Shown: positions 47,057-57,227, counted from the stretch's first letter. The stretch is DNA of 64,000 nt from Streptomyces pinistramenti (GCF_020564935.1 NZ_JAJCXB010000025.1:32206-96205), one strand, 5' to 3'. The notes: a model not told the origin generated them from the sequence alone. Translations and numbers: made by a program.

Positions 47057-47514
47057 GCGGTCAATCTAATCTTCCACAGGTAAGTGATGCAAGTGTCATG
47101 CAGTCCTTACTTTCCGCTGTGCGGAGTTCCCTTCTCCGTGCCGTTTGTGGCGATCATGAACAGGTTGCCGAAGTTTTTCTCCCCCACAGCCTATGGATGA
47201 GAAAGTCGCAGGTCAGGGTGGTGGTGGCAGCGTGATTGTGTGCTTGTCCACAGATGTTTCCCCCGGCCCGTGCACAGGTTCGGGGGACTTCTCCACAGCT
47301 GAAGGCCAGTCATCCACATGGCCTGTGGATAACCAGATTGGCGGACGGTGCGTGCGGGCCTACCGTGGTCCGGCGCCCGCCACCTGTTTCCGGCCCGGAA
47401 GTCATCCGAACTCGACGCACCATAACCGGAGTCGGGCGTCTCGATTGTCAGAGCTGTGCCGTAAGAAAGAAGGGCACAGTGAGGTCCGCGTCGCGGACGG
47501 GAGGAGGTGCCAGG
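47057..47514 (+). promoter_or_regulatory. dnaB upstream region with a DnaA-box group
   Basis: 458 bp between the divergent MATE gene and dnaB. It holds a perfect TTGTCCACA at 47244-47252, TTCTCCACA at 47289-47297, TCATCCACA at 47310-47318 and a perfect TTATCCACA on the minus strand at 47324-47332, with weaker matches (CGTGCACAG near 47270). Four boxes in 89 bp outside oriC suggest DnaA-dependent control of dnaB or DnaA titration. Promoter elements were not assigned. The local base composition is less GC-rich than flanking genes. Confidence 0.75.
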
Positions 47515-48993
<1,479 letters not shown>

Positions 48994-49709
48994 TGCGGGA
49001 GCTGTAGGGGCTCAAGATCCGTGGCCCAGTCTCAGTTTCGGTGGCACGAGGGCAGCACATATGCCGTTGTCGTGAGACGTGCAGGTCGATGCCTCCACTC
49101 TTTTTGGTTGAGCGAGGGCGGGAGCGGGACCGTCGTCGTACGGCGCGCCTGGCACCTTGGCTGCGTGGGTGGTAGCCCGCGGAGTGGGGGCGCGCGGTGG
49201 GGGATTCCACAGCAACGGTCAGTCTTCGGGTGCCGATGTCGATCCGGCGGTTCTGGTGCCCGCGTTGGAGGCCGGAGTGGGGCCCGACGTGCTCCTGGAG
49301 ATCGCCTCGGCGGGGCAGCACGTCGTGGTCCGTTCCGCAGATCAGGGGCAGTTTCAGCACGCTGGTGATGCCGTTGCGTGAGGGTGGCGGTGTCGCCTGC
49401 TCCGCTGTGGAGGGCTGAACCTCCTTGGTGTGGCCGGGCGTTGGGGCGTAAGAGGGGAAGGCCGGGGCCTGCCGGGTGTGGCTCCGGAGGTGCCGGAACG
49501 TGCTGACCGGGCTGTTCGCGCCGGCGCGACGGTCGGGTGCGGGGCGTCCCGCGGTCCCCTCTCCGTGTGATCGTCCCGTGATTGCCCGGACGTATCGGGC
49601 CTCATAGCGGTCGCAGGACGGGGGCACTGGCGTCGTTTCGGGCCTCGGGAGAGAGTGATCGGCGGCGGGCAGCGGCCCGTTGCTGAGTTGAACGCCGTCA
49701 AGGAGTGCC
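48994..49709. other. 716-bp stretch without a confident gene
   Basis: Between dnaB and the serine hydrolase gene. Several frames of 60-115 codons are open on both strands, but their composition (Arg/Gly/Ser-rich, no hydrophobic core, overlapping each other) looks like high-GC chance. No clear terminator after dnaB, no repeat and no RNA signature was found. The last part should contain the promoter of the next gene. A decayed gene cannot be excluded. Confidence 0.5.
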
Positions 49710-51308
49710 ATGACCACCGCACCGTCCGCGGGGGCCGCCGAGCCCCGGCCCGAGTTCGTATCCGAGTCTGTGCCCGTGCCCGATTCCGTTCCCGGGCGGC
49801 AGCCGGGGCCGGGCAGCGCGGAATCCGGTGCGTCCGTCGGGGAGGTGTACCGGGTGGTGGAACGCGAGGGCGACTTCACCGGGCTGCTGCCCGAGACGCG
49901 GCGGGCGCTGCTGCGGCGGCTGGCGGTCGGGCAGGCCGACGGGCGGGCACCGGCGATGGCCGGGGCGGTCGTGCGCGACGGGCGGCAGGTGTGGGCGGGG
50001 GCCAGGTCGTCGGCCGTGGACGGGCGGTCGCATGAAGTCGGGGAGCCCGTTGGCGGCGCGGCGTCGCACGGTGCGGTGCAGTACCGGATCGGGTCGCTCA
50101 CCAAGACCTTCGTGGCGGTGCTGGTCCTGCGGTTGCGGGACGAGGGACGGCTCCGCCTGGACGATGCGGTCGGCAGGCATCTGGACGGCACTCCGGTGCC
50201 GGACGCCACGATCGTGCAGCTGCTCGCGCACAGCTCCGGACTGGCGGCCGAACCGCGCGGGCCGTGGTGGGAGCGGACTGCGGGCACGCTGCGGCGGGAG
50301 CCTTCCGACCTGTTCGGGGAGCGGCCGCAGCGCCTTCCGGCAGGCCGTCGGCACCATTACTCGAACCTCGGCTACGCCCTGCTGGGCGCGCTCGTGGAAC
50401 GGCTTCGGGACGGTCGGCCGTGGGACGAGGTGCTGCGGCGGGAAGTGCTGGAGCCGCTGGGCATGGACCGTACGACGCTTCTGCCGGTGCCGCCGCACAC
50501 GCAGGGCTGGGCGGTGCATCCGTGGGCCGACGTGCTGCTTCCCGAACCGGCCCAGGACACCGGCCTCATGGGTCCTGCGGGACAGCTGTGGTCCACGAGG
50601 GACGACCTGTGCCGGTGGGCCGCGTTCCTGCTGCGTGGTGACGACCGTGTGCTGTCCGCGGCGGGTGTCGCCGAGATGCGGATGCCCGCCGTGCCGCCCG
50701 AGGGCGAGGACTGGGAAGGCGGTTACGGTCTGGGGCTGCAGCTCGTGCGGCGCGGCCCGCAGCCCGGCGCGGGACAGCGGGACGGCGGCCGCGTGCTGGC
50801 GGGGCACACCGGCTCGATGCCCGGTTTCCTCGCGTCCCTGTGGCTCGACCCCGAGGAGGACCTCGCCGGGATCGCCCTCGCCAACTGCACCTCGGGCCCT
50901 GAGATCGGTGGGATCGCGGCCGGCCTGTTGGAGATCGTGGCCGACCGCGAACCGCGGATCCCGGCTCCGTGGCAGCCGCTGCCCGGCCCGCCGGACGAAG
51001 CGCTGCTGGCGCTCACCGGGCCCTGGTACTGGGGCGCGAAGCCGTTCGCGCTGCGGCTGCGGGACGAACGTGCCCTGGATCTGACGCCGTTGGCCGGTTC
51101 GGGACGGGCCTCGCGGTTCCGCGCCGAGGCCGACGGCACCTGGACCGGCCTCGACGGCTACTACGCCGGGGAGACGCTGCGCGTGGCGCGGGCGGCGGAC
51201 GGCACGGTCAGCCATCTCGACCTCGGCACGTTCGTCTTCACCCGGGGACCGTACGATCCGGCGGGACCGGTGCCCGGCGGGGTGGATCCGGCGGGCTGGC
51301 GGGTCTGA
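49710..51308 (+). CDS. Serine hydrolase of the beta-lactamase/DD-peptidase fold
   Basis: 532 residues, no signal peptide, so probably cytoplasmic. The serine beta-lactamase/class C-like domain (about residues 60-400) has SLTK with nucleophile Ser129 and Lys132, the second motif YSN at 217-219, and the HTG-type motif GHTGSMPGF. The C-terminal ~110 residues form a beta-rich domain (WYWGAKPFALRLRDE) typical of the esterase/DUF-tailed members. Likely an esterase or peptidase; antibiotic hydrolysis is not implied. The ATG has AAGGAG seven bases upstream. Confidence 0.88.
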   Translation: MTTAPSAGAAEPRPEFVSESVPVPDSVPGRQPGPGSAESGASVGEVYRVVEREGDFTGLLPETRRALLRRLAVGQADGRAPAMAGAVVRDGRQVWAGARSSAVDGRSHEVGEPVGGAASHGAVQYRIGSLTKTFVAVLVLRLRDEGRLRLDDAVGRHLDGTPVPDATIVQLLAHSSGLAAEPRGPWWERTAGTLRREPSDLFGERPQRLPAGRRHHYSNLGYALLGALVERLRDGRPWDEVLRREVLEPLGMDRTTLLPVPPHTQGWAVHPWADVLLPEPAQDTGLMGPAGQLWSTRDDLCRWAAFLLRGDDRVLSAAGVAEMRMPAVPPEGEDWEGGYGLGLQLVRRGPQPGAGQRDGGRVLAGHTGSMPGFLASLWLDPEEDLAGIALANCTSGPEIGGIAAGLLEIVADREPRIPAPWQPLPGPPDEALLALTGPWYWGAKPFALRLRDERALDLTPLAGSGRASRFRAEADGTWTGLDGYYAGETLRVARAADGTVSHLDLGTFVFTRGPYDPAGPVPGGVDPAGWRV

Positions 51309-51433
51309 GCGCCGGGCCTCAACGGCCGCTGGCAGCCGGGGCCGTAGGACGGGGGCGGCAGGCGCGGACGTACAGTCGTGCCAGATATCAGGAGCCGCCC
51401 CACCGCGCGGCTCGTTACCGCTGGAAGGCCACT

Positions 51434-52570
51434 GTGACTGCCGTGACTGCGAATGCTGATGCCCCGGTCCTGCTCGATCTGCCGCCGCTCGACGCAGCCC
51501 ACTTCGCACGGATCGAGGACAAGGTCGCCGCGCTGATGCGGACCCGCTGCGATGTGGTGGCGACCCAGGGCGAGGCGCTGCTGCCGCTTGAGGCGTGCAT
51601 CCGCTCGGCGGTACGGCCCGGCAGCACGGCGCTCAACATCATCACCGGTCCGTACGGCGAGACCTTCGGCGGCTGGCTGCGGTCCTGCGGCGCGGAGGTC
51701 GTGACCCTCACCGCACCGTTCACCGGGGCCGTCGCCCCGCAGCAGGTGGCCGATGCGCTGCGGGAGCATCCGGCGATCGACTTCGTCAGCCTGGTGCATG
51801 CCGAGGCGGCGACCGGCAACACCAACCCGGTCGCCGAGATCGGCCGTGTGGTGCGGGAGCACGGCGCGCTGCTGATGCTGGACGCGGTCGCGTCGGTGGG
51901 CGCCGAGCCGCTGCTCACCGACGAGTGGGGAGTGGACCTGTGTGTGATCGGCGGGCAGAAGGCGCTGGCCGGCCCTGCGGGTGTTTCGGCGGTGTCGGTC
52001 AGCGCCCGCGCCTGGGAGCGCATCGCCGCCAATGAGCAGGCGCCGCGGCGCTCGTACCTCTCGCTGCTGGACTGGAAGCAGCGCTGGATCGACGGTGGCC
52101 GTACCGCGCTGCCGCACGCTCCGGCGCAGTTGGAGATGCTGGCTCTGGAGCAGGCGGTCGACCGTGTCGAGGCGGAAGGGCTGGACGCGGCCCTCACCCG
52201 TCATCGTGCGGCGGCCGCGGCGGTCCGCGCCGGTACGCGGGCGCTCGGCGGGCTCACTCCGTATGTGATCCGGGACGAGGACGCGGCTCCCGTGGCGACG
52301 ACCCTGCGTGTGCCGGCCGGTCAGGATGCCGGCGATGTGGTGTCCGCGGCACTCGCCGTCGACGGTTCGGTTCCGGTGCTGGCCGCCGCGGGCGGGCCGG
52401 CCCAGGAAATGATCCGGGTGAATCACTACGGCCGCGCCGCGGACCGCGGTGTGGTGCTGGACTCGCTGGCGGCCCTCGCCGAGGCGATGCGGGCGCTGGG
52501 CGCGGAGACAGCCTCGGGCGCCGCGGCGGACGCGGCCGCCGCGGCGTGGGAGGAAACCATCGTCGGCTGA
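51434..52570 (+). CDS. Class V PLP-dependent aminotransferase
   Basis: 378 residues. Fold type I, related to alanine-glyoxylate/serine-pyruvate aminotransferases. It shows the phosphate-binding block LNIITGPYGETFGGWL, the PLP aspartate in LLMLDAVASVGAEPL (Asp150), and the Schiff-base lysine in VIGGQKALAGPAGVSA (Lys176). The C-terminal small domain ends MIRVNHYGRAAD. The actual amino donor is unknown. Start GTG with GGAAGG at good spacing. A heptamer repeat and a parS palindrome follow the stop. Confidence 0.86.
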   Translation: MTAVTANADAPVLLDLPPLDAAHFARIEDKVAALMRTRCDVVATQGEALLPLEACIRSAVRPGSTALNIITGPYGETFGGWLRSCGAEVVTLTAPFTGAVAPQQVADALREHPAIDFVSLVHAEAATGNTNPVAEIGRVVREHGALLMLDAVASVGAEPLLTDEWGVDLCVIGGQKALAGPAGVSAVSVSARAWERIAANEQAPRRSYLSLLDWKQRWIDGGRTALPHAPAQLEMLALEQAVDRVEAEGLDAALTRHRAAAAAVRAGTRALGGLTPYVIRDEDAAPVATTLRVPAGQDAGDVVSAALAVDGSVPVLAAAGGPAQEMIRVNHYGRAADRGVVLDSLAALAEAMRALGAETASGAAADAAAAAWEETIVG

Positions 52571-52591
52571 GAGCCGTCGACCCGGCGCTGA

Positions 52592-52633
52592 CCGGACGCC
52601 GGACGCCGGACGCCGGCCGCCGGCCGCCGGCCG
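52592..52633. repeat. Heptamer tandem repeat, six units
   Basis: Three exact copies of CCGGACG followed directly by three exact copies of CCGGCCG (42 bp, all G/C except three A). It lies 22 bp after the aminotransferase stop and six bases before the parS palindrome. Non-coding; likely prone to slippage. Confidence 0.9.
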
Positions 52634-52639
52634 CAGGGC

Positions 52640-52687
52640 CAAAGGGGTGGGGCCGTGTTTCACGTGAAACACGGCCCCACCCCTTTG
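52640..52687. terminator. 48-bp perfect palindrome with parS at its centre
   Basis: Both 24-base arms (52640-52663 and 52664-52687) are perfectly complementary, with the symmetry axis between 52663 and 52664, exactly the axis of the parS core. The outer arms (AAAGGGGTGGGGCCGT and its complement) would form a strong hairpin flanked by an A-run and a T-run, so it is a likely terminator for the aminotransferase gene that also presents a ParB site. Confidence 0.8.
52657..52670. other. parS: parS site (perfect) at palindrome centre
   Basis: Perfect GTTTCACGTGAAAC, the most distal parS from oriC in this window (about 42 kb). Confidence 0.95.
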
Positions 52688-53141
52688 ACATGCGCGAAAT
52701 AGCCGTTCTCCTGCCGGTCGGGTCGGTCGGGTCCGTGAGTTCTTTCGGTCCGTCGGTTTCCCCCGGCCGTCGGTGCTCCGCCCCGTTTCGCCGTTCGCCG
52801 ACTTCCCTGTGGGGTTCTACCGACTACTCAACTGCCCAACCATTCCCAGGAGTTGAGGCGGGAGGCGGCTGGGTAGATGGGGAGGGCGCGCGCGTTGGCT
52901 GCCTGGCCTGGCCGCGACGTTCCGGCGGCAGCGAAGGCGCTCCCGCCATCCGAGGCGTCCCGTCCCGTCGCCACTCCGCAGCCGCTCCCGCTCCCGCCGC
53001 GGCTCCCGCTCCCTCCCTCCCGACGCCCCAGCCGCAGCCACCGCCAGGCGTGTTTTGGATCCAGATCAGAAACGGAATGATCGGCCCGTTTAAAATCGGG
53101 TGCGATAGCTGGGTGTGTTCCTCGTTTTCGGGAGGTCGTGG
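52688..53141. other. 454-bp region before the TetR gene, no gene seen
   Basis: Between the parS palindrome and the TetR start. One plus frame is open across most of it, but its translation is Ser/Pro/Gly/Ala rich and resembles no family. Near 53030-53110 the sequence becomes AT-richer (TTTTGGATCC, GTTTAAAATCGG), a plausible promoter/operator area for TetR; no clear symmetric operator was identified. Confidence 0.5.
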
Positions 53142-53930
53142 GTGACGGAATGGACGGTGGGCGGGGGTGTGGCGACACCTCGTGCGGATGCCAGGCGCAA
53201 TCGTGCGCTGGTGCTCCAGGCGGCCCGATCCGCCTTTGCCGAGCGGGGGTTGGCGGCTTCACTGGCGGAGATCGCGCGTCGCGCCGGGGTCGGAGCCGGG
53301 ACCGTCCATCGTCATTTCCCGTCCAAGGAAGCCCTGTTCGAGGCCGCGGTAGAGGAACGGCTCGGGCTTTTTGCCGACGCGGCAAGGGACTTGGCCGATG
53401 TCGAGGATCCCGGCGAGGTGTTCTTCCGTTTCCTGGCCTCGGTGGTCCGGCTGGCCTCGGACAACAAGGCGCTGTGCGAGGCGCTCGCCACGGCGTCCGA
53501 GGGCGGGCCAGGGGCGCGGTCGGCGTCCGGGCGGGACTTCGGCGAGGCGCTGGACGTGCTGCTGGTACGGGCCCAAGAGGCGGGCGCCGTACGGAAGGAC
53601 GTGGCGGGGGATGACGTGCGGGCGCTGCTGGCCGGGTGCGTGTCGATGGAGCGGTGGCGGCCGCGCGGGGCGGGTGCCGATGGTGCTCAGGGCCGGATGA
53701 CGGCGCTGATGTGTGACGGGCTGCGGGCCGGCCGCGGTGTGACGAAACTGCCGGAAGAGGCCCGAGGGCGTAACGCAGCAGGGTGTGAGGTGTGCGGGCA
53801 GCCGGTCGGGGCGGCGCGCACCGGCCGGCCTGCGCGTTTCTGCGGTGGCGCCTGTCGGCAGAAGGCGTACCGCGCCCGGCGCGCGCGTCCTGGCGGCGGC
53901 ACTCCTGGCGGCGTCAGAGCTGGAGCTTGA
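53142..53930 (+). CDS. TetR family regulator with a cysteine-rich C-terminal tail
   Basis: 262 residues. The N-terminal TetR HTH reads ADARRNRALVLQAARSAFAERG, LAEIARRAGVGAGTVHRHFPSKEALFEAA. The ligand domain runs to about residue 205. An unusual tail follows: CEVCGQPVG, then ARFCGGACRQKAYRARRA, giving C-x2-C and C-x3-C, a likely zinc-binding module. The GTG start is preceded by GGAGG six bases upstream; the frame opens nine codons earlier without a site. Its 3' end overlaps the convergent GNAT gene by 17 bp. Target genes unknown. Confidence 0.85.
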   Translation: MTEWTVGGGVATPRADARRNRALVLQAARSAFAERGLAASLAEIARRAGVGAGTVHRHFPSKEALFEAAVEERLGLFADAARDLADVEDPGEVFFRFLASVVRLASDNKALCEALATASEGGPGARSASGRDFGEALDVLLVRAQEAGAVRKDVAGDDVRALLAGCVSMERWRPRGAGADGAQGRMTALMCDGLRAGRGVTKLPEEARGRNAAGCEVCGQPVGAARTGRPARFCGGACRQKAYRARRARPGGGTPGGVRAGA

Positions 53931-54366
53931 AGCCCAGGTGGGACGCCTCGAAGCCGAGCCGTTCGTAGAAGCGGTGGGCGTCGATGCGGGTCGCGTCCGA
54001 GGTGAGCTGGACGAGGTGGCAGCCGAGGGTGCGGGAGGTGGCGACGGCCCATTCGATGAGCTGGGTGCCCAGGCCGTTGCCCCGCTCGTCGGCGTGGATG
54101 CGGACGCCTTCGATGATCGAGCGGGTCGCGCCGCGGCGGGAGAGGCCGGGGACGACGGTGAGTTGGAGGGTGCCGACGACGCGGCCCTCGCGGACCGCGA
54201 CGACCAGGTGCTGGTGCGGGTCGGCAGCCAGCACTTCGTAGGCGGCGCGGTACGGGGTCAGGTCGTCCGGGGACTCGCGGGTGGCGCCCAGCGGGTCGTC
54301 GGCCAGCAGCGCCACGATGTCGTGGAGGTCGGTCGCGGCGGCGCGGCGTATCTCGATATCGCTCAT
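53914..54366 (-). CDS. GNAT family N-acetyltransferase
   Basis: 150 residues, a single GNAT domain. IHADERGNGLGTQLIEWAVATSRTLGC is the acetyl-CoA motif A; VVAVREGRVVGTLQLTVVP precedes it and DAHRFYERLGFEASHLGFKL is the typical motif B. Substrate unknown; the family resembles small aminoglycoside/amino-acid acetylases, but no resistance claim is made. The ATG reading MSDIEIRRAA is chosen over a 39-codon longer frame rich in Pro/His/Arg. It converges on and overlaps the TetR gene by 17 bp. Confidence 0.9.
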   Translation of the reverse strand: MSDIEIRRAAATDLHDIVALLADDPLGATRESPDDLTPYRAAYEVLAADPHQHLVVAVREGRVVGTLQLTVVPGLSRRGATRSIIEGVRIHADERGNGLGTQLIEWAVATSRTLGCHLVQLTSDATRIDAHRFYERLGFEASHLGFKLQL

Positions 54367-54515
54367 GGGCGGGACCTTATGCGGTGCGCGCGGGACGCGG
54401 TGCGGCTGGTGGGGGCGATGAGGCGGAGGCGGGCCGTAGCGGAGGGGGCCCGGATGCGGTCCGGCGGGCCTTTCTGCCCTCACTCATGCGGGCAGACGCG
54501 AGGGCGGGGACGCCG

Positions 54516-55040
54516 TTACGCGGACGGGGCGAGCGTCTCGACGGCCTTCACCAGGGGCGCCAGCTCAGGTCGCTTCGCCGCCTCCTGGAGCGCCTCACGC
54601 AGGGCGGTGTCGTGGGTGGGCCTGGCCTCGGCGAGCAGTGCGAGTCCGTCGGCCGTGACATTGGTGTAGATGCCGCGGCGGTCGTCGACGCAGAGGTAGC
54701 GCGAGAGGAGGCCGCGCTCTTCGAGCCGGGTGACCAGGCGGGTGGTGGCGCTCTGGCTGAGGACGACGGAGTCGGCGACCTGGTGCATCCGCAGGTGGCC
54801 GCCCGGCCCGTCGTGCTGCTCGCTGAGGACGTTGAGTACCGAGAACTCACGGACGCTGAGGTCGTGACCGGCCTGGAGGGCGCGCTCGATGTGCGACTCG
54901 ATCCGGCCGTGCAGGGCGGAGAGCGCGCACCAGCCCTGGGCGAGCCCGCGCGAGGAGGCCGGCGGGCAGCTGGGTGCGCCGGCGGGTGTCGCCTGCGGGA
55001 CCTGTGCTGCCTGTGGTGTCTCGTGCGTCTGCTGCGTCAT
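54516..55040 (-). CDS. MarR family transcriptional regulator
   Basis: 174 residues. The winged helix-turn-helix reads LSVREFSVLNVLSEQ, VADSVVLSQSATTRLVTRLEERGLLSRY and DDRRGIYTNVTADGLALL, a clear MarR pattern. The N-terminal ~25 residues are Thr/Gln/Pro rich. The ATG has GAGGAGG nine bases upstream; a start nine codons earlier is possible. It is divergent from an MFS exporter, so it probably represses that gene and itself, released by a small aromatic or drug-like ligand. Confidence 0.92.
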   Translation of the reverse strand: MTQQTHETPQAAQVPQATPAGAPSCPPASSRGLAQGWCALSALHGRIESHIERALQAGHDLSVREFSVLNVLSEQHDGPGGHLRMHQVADSVVLSQSATTRLVTRLEERGLLSRYLCVDDRRGIYTNVTADGLALLAEARPTHDTALREALQEAAKRPELAPLVKAVETLAPSA

Positions 55041-55093
55041 CGAAGACCTCCTCGGGGGCGTACGCACCAGGATAGGTCACATATGAAATATAC

Positions 55094-55122
55094 GGCGCTT
55101 GCAAGTAAGTGCGTCTGCAATT
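55094..55122. promoter_or_regulatory. Candidate MarR operator in the marR-MFS gap
   Basis: In the 170-bp divergent gap, CTTGCAAG (perfect 8-bp palindrome, 55098-55105) overlaps a wider inverted repeat TTGCA-N12-TGCAA (55099-55120). TTGCA half-sites are common in MarR operators. Location between the two start codons supports a shared control site; no binding evidence. Confidence 0.4.
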
Positions 55123-55210
55123 AATGTGGGCGCATGTAAGGGCGGTGCGTCATCGATGCCGCACGCCATTCGTCATGCCATCGATGACGCACCATCCGAA
55201 GGGATCCGTC

Positions 55211-56443
55211 ATGCCTCTCGCACTCCTGGCTCTCGCCATCGGTGCCTTCGGGATCGGAACGACCGAGTTCGCGGTCATGGGCCTGCTGCCCGACATGGCG
55301 GCCGACTTCGGTGTCTCCATCCCGCTCGCCGGCTACGCGACCACCGTCTACGCCCTGGGTGTGGTCGTCGGCGCGCCGCTGATGACCGTCCTCGGCACGC
55401 GGTTCACGCGCAAGCAGATGCTCACGTTGCTGATGGGCCTGTTCGTGGTGGGCAACGTGCTCACCGCGCTGGCGCCGGCCTTCGGCGTGCTGCTGGCAGG
55501 CCGGATCGTGGCCGCCTTCGCGCACGGGGCGTTCTTCGGTATCGGGGCGCTGGTCGCGGCCGATCTGGTCGCCCCCGGCAAGCGGGCCACCGCGATCTCG
55601 CTGATGTTCAGCGGCCTGACCGTCGCCAATGTGGTGGGTGTGCCCGCCGGCACCATGGTCAGCCAGCAGTTCGGCTGGCGCACCACCTTCTTCGGCATCG
55701 CCGCGCTCGGCGTGATCGGCCTGCTGGGCATCGTCAAGCTGATACCGGCGCAGCGGGCCAAGGCGGCGGCCCGTATCGGCAGCGAGCTGGCGGTCTTCCG
55801 TAACCCGCAGGTCGGCCTCGCGATGCTGATGACGGTGCTCGGCTTCGGCGGTGTCTTCGCCGCCGTCACCTACCTCGCGTCGATGATGACCGAGGTCACC
55901 GGCTTCGCCCCGTCGTCCGTGATCTGGCTGACGGCCGTCTTCGGCGTCGGCATGGTCGCCGGGAACCTGATCTCAGGGCGCTTCACCGACCGGGCGATGA
56001 TGCCGATGCTGTACGTGTCGCTGGCCGGCCTGGTGCTGGTGCTGGCCGCGTTCACCTTCACCGCGCACAACAAGGTGGCGGCCACCGTCTCCATCGCGCT
56101 GATCGGTGCCTTCGGGTTCGCGACCGTACCGCCGCTGCAGAAGCGGGTGATGGACCAGGCCGCGTCGGCTCCCACCCTCGCCTCCGCGGGCAACATCGCC
56201 GCTTTCAACTTCGGCAACGCGGTGGCCGCCTGGCTGGGCGGCCTGGTCATCTCGGCCGGTCTCGGCTACACCGCACCCAACTGGGTCGGCGCGGTGATGA
56301 CCGTGTCGGCACTGGGTGTGGCCGTCCTCGCCTCCGCGCTGGAGCGGCGCGCGGCAGGCCGCGGCACGGTTGTGGACTCCGGTGGCAGCGGCACGTCCAC
56401 GGGGGCGGCGGCCGAGGCCCCGGTTCCGGCGGCGCGGACCTGA
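55211..56443 (+). CDS. MFS exporter of the DHA1/AraJ-like group
   Basis: 410 residues with 12 predicted helices. The start PLALLALAIGAFGIGTTEFAVMGLLPDMAADFGVS is the hallmark of the AraJ/YdhP/CmlR-type DHA1 transporters; the loop-2 motif reads GTRFTRKQMLTL, and helix 5 has the antiporter motif GVPAGTMVSQQFGWRTTF. Likely proton-driven efflux of a small molecule. The ATG with AAGGGA upstream is chosen. Control by the divergent MarR is inferred. Confidence 0.92.
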   Translation: MPLALLALAIGAFGIGTTEFAVMGLLPDMAADFGVSIPLAGYATTVYALGVVVGAPLMTVLGTRFTRKQMLTLLMGLFVVGNVLTALAPAFGVLLAGRIVAAFAHGAFFGIGALVAADLVAPGKRATAISLMFSGLTVANVVGVPAGTMVSQQFGWRTTFFGIAALGVIGLLGIVKLIPAQRAKAAARIGSELAVFRNPQVGLAMLMTVLGFGGVFAAVTYLASMMTEVTGFAPSSVIWLTAVFGVGMVAGNLISGRFTDRAMMPMLYVSLAGLVLVLAAFTFTAHNKVAATVSIALIGAFGFATVPPLQKRVMDQAASAPTLASAGNIAAFNFGNAVAAWLGGLVISAGLGYTAPNWVGAVMTVSALGVAVLASALERRAAGRGTVVDSGGSGTSTGAAAEAPVPAART

Positions 56444-56591
56444 ACGGGCGGCGCACGGCCGGGGGCAGCACGAGGGATCACCGGCCGGCCGACGGACCAC
56501 GGCGCCACGGACGAGGAGGACGGCCCGGCGGACGGTGCGGACTTCACGGACCCGGCGGCGGGCTTCAGCGGCACGCCCTAGGCTCCGGCCC

Positions 56592-57227
56592 ATGGGAAAG
56601 CTGCATCTGTTCGATATGGACGGGACCTTGCTGCACGGCTCGGCCGCCGCCGTCGAGATCTCCCGGCAGCTCGGTCTCGACCGGGAGATCGCCGAGCTGG
56701 AGCGCGGTTTCGCGGCCGGTGAGCTGACGCCGCCGGAGTTTGCGCAGCGGGCCTGCGACCTGTGGGCGGCGGAGTTGACGGAGCCGCAGGTGGCCGCCGC
56801 GTTCGAGGGCGCGCCGTGGCTGGCCGGCATCCGCGAGGTGTGGGCCGATATCCGGGCGCGCGGGGAGCGCTGCGCGGTGATTTCGCTGTCGCCCGGCTTC
56901 TTCGTCGAACGGCTGCTGGGCTGGGGCGTCGATGTGGCGCGCGGTTCGCGCTGGCCCGCCGTGCCGATCCGGGAGAGGGTGCGGCCCGACGGCATTCTCT
57001 CCGCGGCCGCGAAGGTCGAGATCGCCGATGAACTCTGCGTCCGGTACGGCCTGACCAGGGCCGACTGCGTGGCGTACGGCGACTCCATGTCGGATGCCGC
57101 GCTCTTCGCCGCGGTCCCGGTTTCCGTGGCGGTGAATGCCGATCACCATGTCAGCGGGCTGGCCTCCGCCGCGTACGCGGGGCGTGATCTCCGCGAGGCG
57201 TACGAACTGGTGGTTACCAATGGGTAA
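56592..57227 (+). CDS. HAD-superfamily phosphatase (SerB-like, IB)
   Basis: 211 residues. Motif I is FDMDGTLL with nucleophile Asp8 and acid/base Asp10; motif II is the serine in AVISLSPGFF; motif IV is VAYGDSMSDAALF. This layout with the helical cap between motifs I and II places it with phosphoserine-phosphatase-like HAD enzymes; substrate unknown. The ATG lacks a strong ribosome-binding site, but homology begins here; the frame is open further upstream without family sequence. Confidence 0.88.
   Translation: MGKLHLFDMDGTLLHGSAAAVEISRQLGLDREIAELERGFAAGELTPPEFAQRACDLWAAELTEPQVAAAFEGAPWLAGIREVWADIRARGERCAVISLSPGFFVERLLGWGVDVARGSRWPAVPIRERVRPDGILSAAAKVEIADELCVRYGLTRADCVAYGDSMSDAALFAAVPVSVAVNADHHVSGLASAAYAGRDLREAYELVVTNG

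Noticed and set aside
52688..53141. Open frame covering most of the gap before the TetR gene
   Set aside because: Ser/Pro/Ala-rich low-complexity translation, no ribosome-binding site at plausible starts, and overlap with the TetR promoter region.
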